Positions 27,801 through 39,600 of a DNA stretch of 64,000 nt are shown here, in pieces. The notes beneath the pieces were generated by a model, which was not told the origin of the DNA, searched no databases, and saw only the letters and a list, made by a program, of their open reading frames with translations. The number at the start of each line of letters is the position of its first letter. The stretch's first letter is position 1. The translations under genes were made by a program, and so were the position numbers. Source of the stretch: Anniella stebbinsi (taxonomy: Eukaryota > Chordata > Lepidosauria > Squamata > Anniellidae); assembly GCA_029215795.1 (NCBI GenBank), contig JARDYH010000002.1:269956310-270020309 (forward strand). The letters run 5' to 3'.

Positions 27801-30800
27801 TGCAAATCTCATAACCTCATGCTCTCTGGACCTTCATCCAAGTCATTTATAAAAATGGTGAATAGCATAGAGCCCAGTGGCACACCACTTGAGGCTTTCC
27901 TCTGCGTTGACCTTCCTCCAGGTTGATGCAGAGCCATTAATGAGCCCTCATTGGGTATGTGCCGCCACAGCCTCAAACACTAGGCCTAGATGAGCACACC
28001 CCTCTCAGGCTAAGCACCACCACTTAAACACCTGAGGGAAGGGTAAAAGACACACCACTTTTCCCTTATAGCAGAGGGAAAAGGCACTGAGGTTTTGAAA
28101 AGGTTCTTCTGTGATTATATTGGGCTGAAGGTGTTTCCTTATAAACTAATAGAGCAGGTGACAAAGCCAAGCTGACACGTATTTTGTGGTAGCAAAAATA
28201 AAAGGAAATGTTTATTGTTGTTTACAGTTCTTTCAAATTCAATTTAAAACCTGCCTATTCTTAATACTTCTAATAATCTTACTAATAATCCTAAATCCTT
28301 AAAACGTTATATTTATTTACTCTTCACACACTCCTGACAAGAACACGCAGCTAAACACATCTGTCTTTCAACCTAACTACCCTCCACCCAACCAACACCC
28401 ACTAACTACCAACCATTCTCTCACACAATATATACTCCTCCCCCCTCCCTTTCCCAGCATCACCTGCCACACCCACTCAGTCCAACATTCCGCACTCTCC
28501 AAACACACCCACTAACAGCGTCTCAGTCTTGTCTGGATTGAGTTTCAGTTTATTAGCCCTCATCCAGTCCATTGTCGCAGCCAGGCACTGGTTCAGCACA
28601 TCCACAGCCTCACCTGATGAAGATGAAAAGGAGAAATAGAGCTGCGTGTCATCAGCGTACTGATGACAACGCACTCCAAAACTCCGGATGACTGCACTCA
28701 ACGGTTTCATGTAGATATTGAACAGCATGGGGGACAAAACTGACCCCTGCGGAACCCCATACTGGAGAATCCATGGGGCCGAGCAATGTTCCCCAAGCAC
28801 CACCTTCTGGAGCCGACCCACTATTTGACTATTGTGTCATCCGAATGCTGCCATAGTCCACTCAGCGCTGATCCTCATCCACACCACAGTTGGTTATTTA
28901 TTACCATGTTGTGTGGGGAGTGCCTCCTAGATGAACAACTGTAAAGTTGATTATTAGCCCACCATTGACTATCGTCTTGTCCAAATTCAGCCACACACAC
29001 ACACTTCTCTATTTCTATTGTTTACTTTTCTCTTGCAGGACAAACTGAGTGGGAAGAAACTAGAGCCAGCCATTTGGGAAACAGGAAATATTGTTATCGG
29101 CAGCCTGATTGGCAAGTTGTGTCAGATGAAGCTGTGTGGGCTGCAGGTGAATCAATAATGAGTCCCCGCCTCCCCTTAGTGCACTGCCCTTCCCCCTTTC
29201 GCCCCTGACAACTTGGATGGTGACTGATGTCAAGTTAGTCCCCTCTTCTTTTTTGTTTCCATCTCTCAAATAAAACAGGAAGTAAGGCTCCAGATGGAGA
29301 CGATCCTGCAGAAGCTCAAGAGCACCAGGAAAGACTCCGAGAGGGTGATTTACCTGTTGTCCCTGAAAAACGCTCTGCTCCCAGAATCCATCCCCACCTT
29401 CCTGCATTACGCAGAGCAGGGCTCTGCATCCGTCTCAGCTACAGCGGTGACTGCGCTGCAGAGATACTCCAAACAGCACATTTCAAGCACGGTACAGGAT
29501 AGTCTTGCTGCAATAAGAGCTTTTGATGGTTTGGTTTTGGTTTTGACGGGGAGGGGTATAGCTTTAATGGAGCATTCTAGGTGCTTCAGTGCCAAAACGT
29601 GCAGGGGCTGTATCATTTGTCCACCACCTGATGCCCAACAAGAAATAACTTTACCACCCTCGTGGTCCAAGCTCATATTCCCTGTATCTTGTGTGATCCT
29701 TCAAGGTTCCCCCATTCGTAGTTATTGATCCTAGCTTGTCGAGGTTCTCTGATTTCCACCTCGAAGCTCGTTCCATCTCATGTCTGCATCGGATTGTCAG
29801 GTTATCTTTTTCCTTGTGCACATTTCCATGTGCATGTTTCCAAATGCATGCAACCATTGTGCACATTTTTGAAAGATACACTTCTCCCCATGGACTAAAA
29901 CTGGACGAGGAAACGTCTTTCAGACCGAGAGCCGAAATCCATTTTGGAGAATGTCTTGGGGACTACATTCCAGTGGTGGCCAGGGCCAAAGCTAAGGGCA
30001 GAAAGAAAGGAGACGAACTCTGGTGCTGCGAAAGGCGTGAATCAGTATCATCATTCTTTTTGAAATACAATAACATGTATCACAATTCAGCTCCTGAAGA
30101 AGGGTTATTATCCAAAATGTTGAGCTTCAATACAACATTAAAAGATTCATGCCTTTCACAGCACCAGAGTTCGCCTCTTTTCTTTCTGCTAGCATTGGTG
30201 CATGTCCCCCTTCTCACAGACCAAAGGTAAGGGGCCAGGGCCAAATGCAAAAGGGGTGGGGCCAAAATACAAAAAAAATAACCACCCCAGCATATTGAAG
30301 CTTCAAGCTCTTATTGCCAGTAATGTAGCCTCAGGAGAGGCATGTCAACCCCCTTTGAGAATGGGGTGGGGGGACTACACAAAAGCTAGGAAATCATGGA
30401 ACAATTGGTGGTTGGTGGAAAGGGGGTGGGGACAGAGTAAGGGGGCATGGCCTTCCGGAGAACCCTGGATGGTTGGACTGGGCTCTCAGGACAGATTTGG
30501 CCCCTGGGCCTGATGCTCTACACCCCTTAATGTTCAGGGAGGAAGTCTAGGCTTATTATTATTATTATTATTATTATTATCATCATCATCATCATCATCA
30601 TCATCATTTATATACCGCCCCATAGCCGAAGCTCTCTGGGCAGTTTACAAAAATTAAAAACATTGAACATTTAAAAACCAATATACAAAATTGAAACCCA
30701 TAATAGCCTAAAAACAAACTACATATCATTTAAACTATCAAAGGTCAATTTAAAAAGCTCAACATATGCTGTTAAATGCCTAGAAGAGAAAAGTCTTCAC

Positions 30801-31664
30801 CTGGTGTTGAAAAGATAACGGTGTTGGCGCCAGGTGAGCCTCGTCAGGGAGATCATTCCATAGTTGTGGGGTGAAGGAATGAAGATACACACACCGAGAT
30901 GTTGTTGGCAGGAAGCAAGCAAGACTGATTTATTGTCTCTTAACATGGCTTATATAGATCTTTAGCAATGCTGTGCACGTGGACACAGCATGATTCTACA
31001 CAGTAGAACACACACACATAACGGCTTGTCATAGGATAATACAATAGAGCACAGAGTGAGAAGGCAACATCACTTCTGCAACATCATAACTGCAACAATG
31101 TTCTTAGATAGAGAAGTTTTAGCTGGCTAGTAGGAACATTTTGTATGTAGCTGGAAAGAGATTTAGAAACGAAGAAAAGAACTAGGTGAGTCCATGTCAG
31201 GGCCTTCCCAGCAACGCTTTGTCAGCTGTTCTTTCCTTCAGTGGGGGCCACCACTGAAAAGGCCCTCTCCCTTGTTGCCATCCTTCAAGCTTCCCTCAGA
31301 GTAGGCACCTCCTGGAGAACCTTAGATGTTGATCGTAGTGGGCTTAGAATGATCTTTAGCTGTTTTCAATAAAATCTGGTTGCTGGCTGCTGCCAGAGGA
31401 CCTTCTCTTCTGCCGCTCCCAGACTGTGGAATGACCTGCCGGGAGAGATTCAACAACTTACCAGTCTTTAAGAATTTAAGAGAGCTATAAAGACTGACCT
31501 CTTCCGGCAGGCCTACCCAGTCGAATTTTACGACTTTGTTGATTTTAATAATGTATTAATTTTATATGCTTTTAATCGTTTATGTATTGTATATTGTATT
31601 TTATATTGTTGGTATTGATGTTGTTCCCCGCCTCAATCCGGAGGGAGAGGCGGGTAAGAAATAA

Positions 31665-31708
<44 letters not shown>

Positions 31709-34700
31709 AGGCTTTTCAGTGCCTGTGTTGAATATCTGTATTTTGGCACCAGGTTAAACTGGCAATGAAACGCATTTTTCATCAAGTTCAGAGACGTTAT
31801 CAAAAAATTTCAAGGGTCGCTGCAGCAGAAATCCTATTGGACAATGATCCCTCACCAATGGACTTCATCAATGTTTTGTTGACCACTAGAGAACTTGAAC
31901 CAGAAATGGCACGATTTCTACTGTCAAAAATTCAAGGCATTCTACACTCCCAGGATCATCCAACCAGGTAAAAATATCTGTGTTCTATATAATAATTGTC
32001 CATTTACCTCTGTATGCTGCACAGTATTATTTTTCATTATTTCCCCGTCTTCTCTTTCATGCTCTCTTTTTAAAAAAACAACAACAACACAACAATCTTG
32101 AGATAACTCCCCAGAGTTATTGCTGTTGCTGGCATATAGAATTTCATATGAATATGCCTTACATTGAGGCACATTTTGATCCCTTTAGTCCAGTAATGTT
32201 TCATCTGGCTGATAGCAGCTCTTCGATGTCTCAGGTAGAAATCTTTCCCATTCTGACTACCTGAGCTCCCTATAAGGGATTCAGTCTGGATTTGAGACAT
32301 GGAAAGCATGTGTTCTATCACTGGGCTGTAATCCTAATAACCTATGAGTGTTCATGCTGGATCAGACCCATGGTCCACATAACTCAGCATCCCATCTACT
32401 AATAAGGGCCAGACAGATGCTTTAGGGGGTTTGATAAGCATTTGGCCATTTCAGTGAGACTTGCACACACACACACACACACACTCGATATCCTCTGGAT
32501 TGTGCCCACTGCACAAGACTGAATGCTCTTATTTAAGTGTCGCTTGCTTTCATGTAAACATGCTTTCTGTAGGATTTTAGTAATCAGTGACAAGACACAA
32601 GGTTGATTCTCTTCCTTCTTTCATCTGACAACAGTAAACAAAATATAAGCCAAGAATATTTAGTTGTTCATGAGAGAAAAAATATTTGGAATTCAGCCTA
32701 TCTTAAGCACAATTATTAGAAGAAAATTCCATTTAATTCAGTGGGTACTTTTGGGCATGTATGAACCAGCTAAGCGTCCGATCTGGATCAGGAGTCCTGC
32801 ACTACTTTAGGGTAAAAATGAAAAAAGAAAAAAAAAAACATAACGGCTAGGTACAGATTTAAAGTAATGTCTGTTTTGGCCCTGTGAGGAAGAGATTAGA
32901 AGCTTTCACTTCCACTTTTAAACTAACCAGAATCCTTATTATATTCAATTTTGGTTAAACACCAGTTACTTTTAATTATTGAACAAGCCAGCATCATAAA
33001 CTATAGTTTGATCCTGGCTTGTTTCAGTTAACCATAGTTTTAAACTCTAACTAGAGGTCGCCTGAATTCCAATGTAACAAGGAACTCTGGTTAGTGTAAA
33101 AGTGGAAGTGAAAGCTTCTGAAGGACTCCACATGTAAGCTACAAAGAACCTGAGGTTTATGCAAATAACTAGGGGTGTGCATCGGATCGGATCCGATCCA
33201 CGATCCGAATCCGATCCGCCCCAAAAATCGGAAAATCCGATCCGATCCGATCCGATCCGACACACCATCCGATCCGATCCTATCCGATCCGGCGAGGTCC
33301 GATCCGGATCGGATCGGATCGGCGGATCGGACGCCATTTTAAATGCGTTTTTCCCATAGCAAAGTATTGTTGTTTTACAAAAACGCCTATAACTTTTTCA
33401 TTTTTAATGACAGAAGGATGAAACTTGGGCACATTGTACACTGGTTAGGGATAGGTATCTGTGAGAAATTTCAGAAAGATTGGTGCATGCAGTTTGTGGC
33501 AATTAATTTTTTAATAAATAACATGGAATGCCTATAACTCGGTCATTTTTAAAGTTACACACATGAAACTTTGCCACATTGTAGGTGGTACCTTGGGACC
33601 CACGTGTGTGAAATCCCAGAACCGTGGGTGCTTGCCTGGTGTGGCAATGAATTTTTGAAAAATGGGTAGTAGTGGGGTAAATGCAGTTATGCCTCCCATG
33701 TTTTTATTTTTAAAGATACAAACAGGACACTTCGGCACATTACAGGGAACACTTCCCTTGATATGTGTGTAAAATTTCAGACAGCTAGCTCCAGGCATGT
33801 GTTGGCAATGAATTGTTGAAAATTGGGTAGCAGTGGGGTAAAATACAGTTTTGCCTCCCATTTTTTTATTTTCAAAGATACAAACGGGAAACTTTGGCAC
33901 ATTGCAGGGAACACTGCACTTCAAATGTGTGTGAAATTTCCGGAAGCTAGGTGCAACATTTTAGTGGGAAACGAACGTTTATTCATGGCATTTCACATGG
34001 GATTTATGGGTTGGTTTTAAGAGCTACAAAGCTCTAACTCGCTCACATGGCACAGGACCTATGCCCGCTCAAACGCTGAAAATTTCACAAACTTTGGTGC
34101 AATGCTTTAGTGGGAAAACAAAGGTTTATTCATGGCATTTCACATGGGATTTATGGGTTGGTTTTAAGAGCTACAAAGCTCTAACTCGCTCACATGGCAC
34201 AGGACCTATGCCCGCTCAAACGCTGAAAATTTCACAAACTTTGGTGCAATGCTTTAGTGGGAAAACAAAGGTTTATTCATGGCATTTCACATGGGATTTA
34301 TGGGTTGGTTTTAAGAGCTACAAAGCTCTAACTCGCTCACATGGCACAGGACCTATGCCCGCTCAAACGCTGAAAATTTCACAAACTTTGGTGCAATGCT
34401 TTAGTGGGAAAACAAAGGTTAAACTTTATTATTTTAAACCTTCAGGAAAGGGAGGGGGAGGCTGTGTTTGTGTGTGTGTGTTTGACAGCTTGATCCACCA
34501 ATTGTGCTTTAGAATACATGACTGAATCACCCAATCCTGTGAAGACTTTCTTCAGCCTCCAATCGCAATGCTGGAGGAGGGCACCAGTATATATTCTCTC
34601 AGCCCTGCCCTTCTGGCTCTTTGTGGGTTGAACGTGGAGGAGATTAGGGAGTGTTTTGGAGCTGTGTTGGAGAGACTGTATTGATTGAATTGATTTGATT

Positions 34701-37700
34701 GCATTTGGAGGTGGTTTTGAGGAGTTTCTGATCTTTTACTTCAGCTTTTCTTGTTCTCTCTCTTGGCTTTCCTTTCTCTCTTGCCTTTCCTTTCTTAGAT
34801 AGCACGTTTGTTTGTCTGTGAGTTCAGTTTGTCTTTGCAGTGAGTGTGTTTGTTCTACTTTCGCTTTCTGAAAAAAACCCAAAAAAATAATAAAAAAATA
34901 TTTCTATCCTCTCTCTCTCTCTCTCTCTTTCTCTGTGTGTGTGTGTGTGTGTGTGCGCGCGCTTGTGAGTGAGTGTGTGTTGCTGGGCTGTGTAGCCTGC
35001 TGCTACAAACACAAAAAAAGTCAGCAAAGCACACACTTACACAAAAATAAATAATAATAAAAATAAAATGAAGCGTGGCACTCAAAGGGGGGGTGCTCCC
35101 AAGGCAGCATTTGGGAGAGGCCGCTCTGGGCATGGCGCTGCTGCTGCTGCTGCTGGGACCAGCAGCAGGCAGCCTACTTCCACACCCCCAGTTAAACTGA
35201 GGCGTTCTCCACTGGGGCAGCAGAAGCAGGCAGAGGCAACTCAAAGTAGTGCCTGCAGAGCACTCTTTCAGCAACATGAGGCAGGTGCTGGGAGCAGCAG
35301 TGGGCATGAAGAAGGAGCACTATATCCAGCTCCTTCTTTGGTGGGTGAGCCTGTGAACCCGCTGACTGATCTTTTCCCAGATCTTGTGGAAGTCAGCGAG
35401 GTTCAGAGTGAGAAGGAGGACTCTGATGTGGGGCAAGAGGAAGAGCAGGCAGCACCAGAGACTTACTCTCCACAATCCGTCCTCTCTTCCACTCATTCCC
35501 TTGCTCCTGAGGTGACACCACAGAGCGAAGGCGCCGGCAGGCCGTCTGTGTCACCCCAGAAGCGACAGGCAAGCAAGGTGTGGGACCACTTTGAGGTGGC
35601 AGTGGATTCCCGCTTTGCTGTCTGTCGCCACTGCAAGATGTCAGTGAGCAGGGGAAAAATGCCAGGCCACTTCACCACCACGAACCTCACCCGCCACATG
35701 CAGAGGCACCACCAGTCTGTTTTGCTTGGGACCGAGGCGGGCACCTCGCAGCAGACTGGTGCTAGCGGCAAGGGCAAGCAGAAGGCTCCTGCAACTTCTG
35801 CCAGCTCTCAACCTCCCATCCCCAAGAGGCTTCGCCAGGCCACCATGGAAGAGATGGGGTGGGGGAAGTATGGAGCCACAAGGTGGCGTTTTCCAGCGCC
35901 CAACCAGATCACCAATTGCATCGGTGAGATGGTGGCGTTGGATGACCAGCCATTCAGCCTCGTCGAGAACGCAGGCTTCAAGAGGCTGATGGCTCTTGTG
36001 GTTCCATACTACAAGCCGCCGTGTCGCACCACCCTGAGCAGGCGTGTGGTGCCCTCCCTGTACCAGGCATGCAGGGAGTTAGTTCTGGGTCGTCTGTGCC
36101 AGGCAGAGGCACAGAAGGTGCACTTCACTTCGGACATCTGGTCCAGCGAAGGAGGAGTGCACGCTTACCTGTCCCTGACGGCTCACTGGTGGGGAGCCTC
36201 AGGGCAGGAAGCACCCAGGACTTCTGGGACTGGGAAGGAGGGCTGCCGCTGGGCCCTCCTTCATACCGCAGTCATGGACCAGTCCCACACGGCGGAGGAG
36301 ATTACGGAGGCCATGAACCGCATGGTGGCAGGGTGGCTGGGCGGGCACCAGCACACCCGCGGTTACATGGTCACGGACGGGGGAGCCAATATGCTGAAGG
36401 CGGTGCGCGATGGCGGATTTGAGGGCATCCGCTGCATCGCGCACGTCTTCAACCTGGTCGTCAGGGATGGCCTTGGAGGCAGCAAGGCCCCTCTCCCTCC
36501 CCAAATCCGTAATCTCCTAGAGAGCTGCAGGAAGGTGGCTGGGCATTTCCACCACAGCGTGAAGGGCAGTCGGTTGCTGCGGGAGAAGCAGCAGGAGCTG
36601 GGACTTCCGCAGCACCGGCTAGTGCAGGACGTGGCAACACGTTGGAACTCCACCTACTACATGCTCGAGCGTATGGTGGAGCAACAGCGTGTTGTCCACG
36701 AGATGTTCAGGGTCGGGGACATTGGCATCCAGGCCCCACTGTCCAGGCAGCAGTGGGAGGCCATGTCCCAGCTTCTGGTGGTCCTCAAGCCGTTCCTTGA
36801 GGCCACCGAGACCCTGAGCAGCAGCACTGCCCTTCTCAGCCAGGTGCTCCCCGTGGCCAGGCATCTCCAGAATCAGATGGGCGAGTTTCTGGAGGCCGGG
36901 GATGCCGTCACCGGCAGGCGCTTCCTGCCAGAGGTGCGGGAAGTGGTGACGAGGCTGAGGGAAAGCCTATCCCGCCGGGTCCAGCCTCTCTACAACGAGA
37001 GGCAGTACATGTTGGCCACCATGTGCGACCCGCGCATCAAGGATGGGTTATGTGGGCAGACTTCCCGGGCAGGTTGGGTGGAAATGCTGGTGACGGACGT
37101 TCGGGCGGCCCGGGATGCCAGGATTGGGCAGGCAGAGGAGGAGCCCACCGAAGCCCAGGTGCTAAGTCCGCTGAGCACCACCAGCAGCGGCGGCAGCAGC
37201 ACCACCACACCCAGCAGGGGGACAGGCCAGGGGTTTTGGGACAAGGCTTTGCAGGCTGCGGTTGGGCATAGAGGCACTCAACCCAGCCGCCGCCAGGATG
37301 ACGCTGCAGCAGCAGTGCAGCGTTACCTGGCGGAGCAGATGGAGGACGGCTCCATCGAACCCCTGGCCTACTGGTCATCTCGGCGCCAGATGTGGCCTGA
37401 TCTGGCGCGGGTGGCCATGGACAGAATCAGCTGCCCACCGTCCAGCGTTCCAAGCGAGCGGGTGTTTTCCATGGCGGGCGACGTGGTCACACCCCACCGC
37501 TCTCGCTTGGACGCTGAGATTGTGGAGCAGCTGGTCTTCCTCAAGGTCAATCTGCCCCTGCTGGGATACCCACCCTCATGCCCACGGGGGAGTAATTGGC
37601 AGGCACCCCCCATCCATCCCACACCTTTGGGCAGGCACCAGCAGGCCCTTGATTTTTTAATTCTTATTTTCGGTTAATTAATTTTCTTTACTTTAATTTA

Positions 37701-39569
37701 CTGGCTGTGTTGTTTACAGCTCAGTAACTCAACTCTGAACGATGGATCCCGAAGGGATCTAGTTTCTTCTCCTAGCCTCTTACATTGAGGGGATGCACAA
37801 GCATCTCACACATTCTATGTTGTTTGACTTGAACCAATGTGCTTGCACGTGTGCCTCTGAAATTGGACTCCGATGGCTCCCTCCAGGCCTTCTGTAAGGT
37901 CCCACACTTCCATGGGCGTTTCTTCTTGTAAGACCACATCAGAGGCTCATGAGAACTTTGGATAAGAAGAAGGCTTAATTTTATCGCCAAGGAACGCATG
38001 CACCTCTCTGACTATGAACGAAGGACGCGATAGGATTCCTCTTCCAGGCTCCTACATTGAGTGGATGACAAGCAGCATCCCACACTGTTTCTGACTGTGT
38101 CTTATGGACTTATGTGGCAGCCTTGCAGGGCTGTCACTGTGTGTTGTGTTTATTTTGGCTATATGATTTAAAAAACTGCCTGCCCGCCTGCCCACCTGCT
38201 AGGTTGCCGCCATTGTGAAGTAGCCGGAATGCGTGGGCTGGTCTCACGGTTCTATTGCTTACTTGTGCAATGCGCAAGCGCCTGGCATCATGCCCGCCTC
38301 TGCCTCTGCCCCTGCCTGCCTGCCTGCCTGCCCGCCTGCTAGGTTGCCGCCATTGTGAAGTAGCCGGAATGCGTGGGCTGGTCTCACGGTTCTATTGCTT
38401 ACTTGTGCAATGCGCAAGCGCCTGGCATCATGCCCGCCTCTGCCTCTGCCCCTGCCTGCCTGCCTGCCTGCCCGCCTGCTAGGTTGCCGCCATTGTGAAG
38501 TAGCCGGAATGCGTGGGCTGGTCTCACGGTTCTATTGCTTACTTGTGCAATGCGCAAGCGCCTGGCATCATGCCCGCCTCTGCCTCTGCCCCTGCCTGCC
38601 TGCCTGCCTGCCCGCCTGCTAGGTTGCCGCCATTGTGAAGTAGCCGGAATGCGTGGGCTGGTCTCACGGTTCTATTGCTTACTTGTGCAATGCGCAAGCG
38701 CCTGGCATCATGCCCGCCTCTGCCTCTGCCTCTGCCTGCCTGCCTGCCTGCCCGCCTGCTAGGTTGCCGCCATTGTGAAGTAGCCGGAATGCGTGGGCTG
38801 GTCTCACGGTTCTATTGCTTACTTGTGCAATGCGCAAGCGCCTGGCATCATGCCCGCCTCTGCCTCTGCCCCTGCCTGCCTGCCTGCCTGCCCGCCTGCT
38901 AGGTTGCCGCCATTGTGAAGTAGCCGGAATGCGTGGGCTGGTCTCACGGTTCTATTGCTTACTTGTGCAATGCGCAAGCGCCTGGCATCATGCCCGCCTC
39001 TGCCTCTGCCCCTGCCTGCCTGCCTGCCTGCCCGCCTGCTAGGTTGCCGCCATTGTGAAGTAGCCGGAATGCGTGGGCTGGTCTCACGGTTCTATTGCTT
39101 ACTTGTGCAATGCGCAAGCGCCTGGCATCATGCCCGCCTCTGCCTCTGCCCCTGCCTGCCTGCCTGCCTGCCCGCCTGCTAGGTTGCCGCCATTGTGAAG
39201 TAGCCGGAATGCGTGGGCTGGTCTCACGGTTCTATTGCTTACTTGTGCAATGCGCAAGCGCCTGGCATCATGCCCGCCTCTGCCTCTGCCCCTGCCTGCC
39301 TGCCTGCCTGCCCGCCTGCTAGGTTGCCGCCATTGTGAAGTAGCCGGAATGCGTGGGCTGGTCTCATGGTTCTATTGCTTACTTGTGCAATGCGCAAGCG
39401 CCTGGCATCATGCCCGCCTCTGCCTCTGCCCCTGCCTGCCTGCCTGCCTGCCCGCCTGCTAGGTTGCCGCCATTGTGAAGTAGCCGGAATGCGTGGGCTG
39501 GTCTCACGGTTCTATTGCTTACTTGTGCAATGCGCAAGCGCCTGGCATCATGCCCGCCTCTGCCTCTGC

Positions 39570-39600
<31 letters not shown>

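Larger units (their letters stand above)
33170..34448. repeat. Left long inverted arm of the transposon
   Basis: It is the reverse complement of 47621-49169. The middle part (33532-34020 against 48343-48831) appears base-for-base identical, while the outermost 350 bp differ at several positions. The arm is built of degenerate units with 'gaaactttggcacattgcag' and 'gtgtgaaatttc' motifs. Confidence 0.88.
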
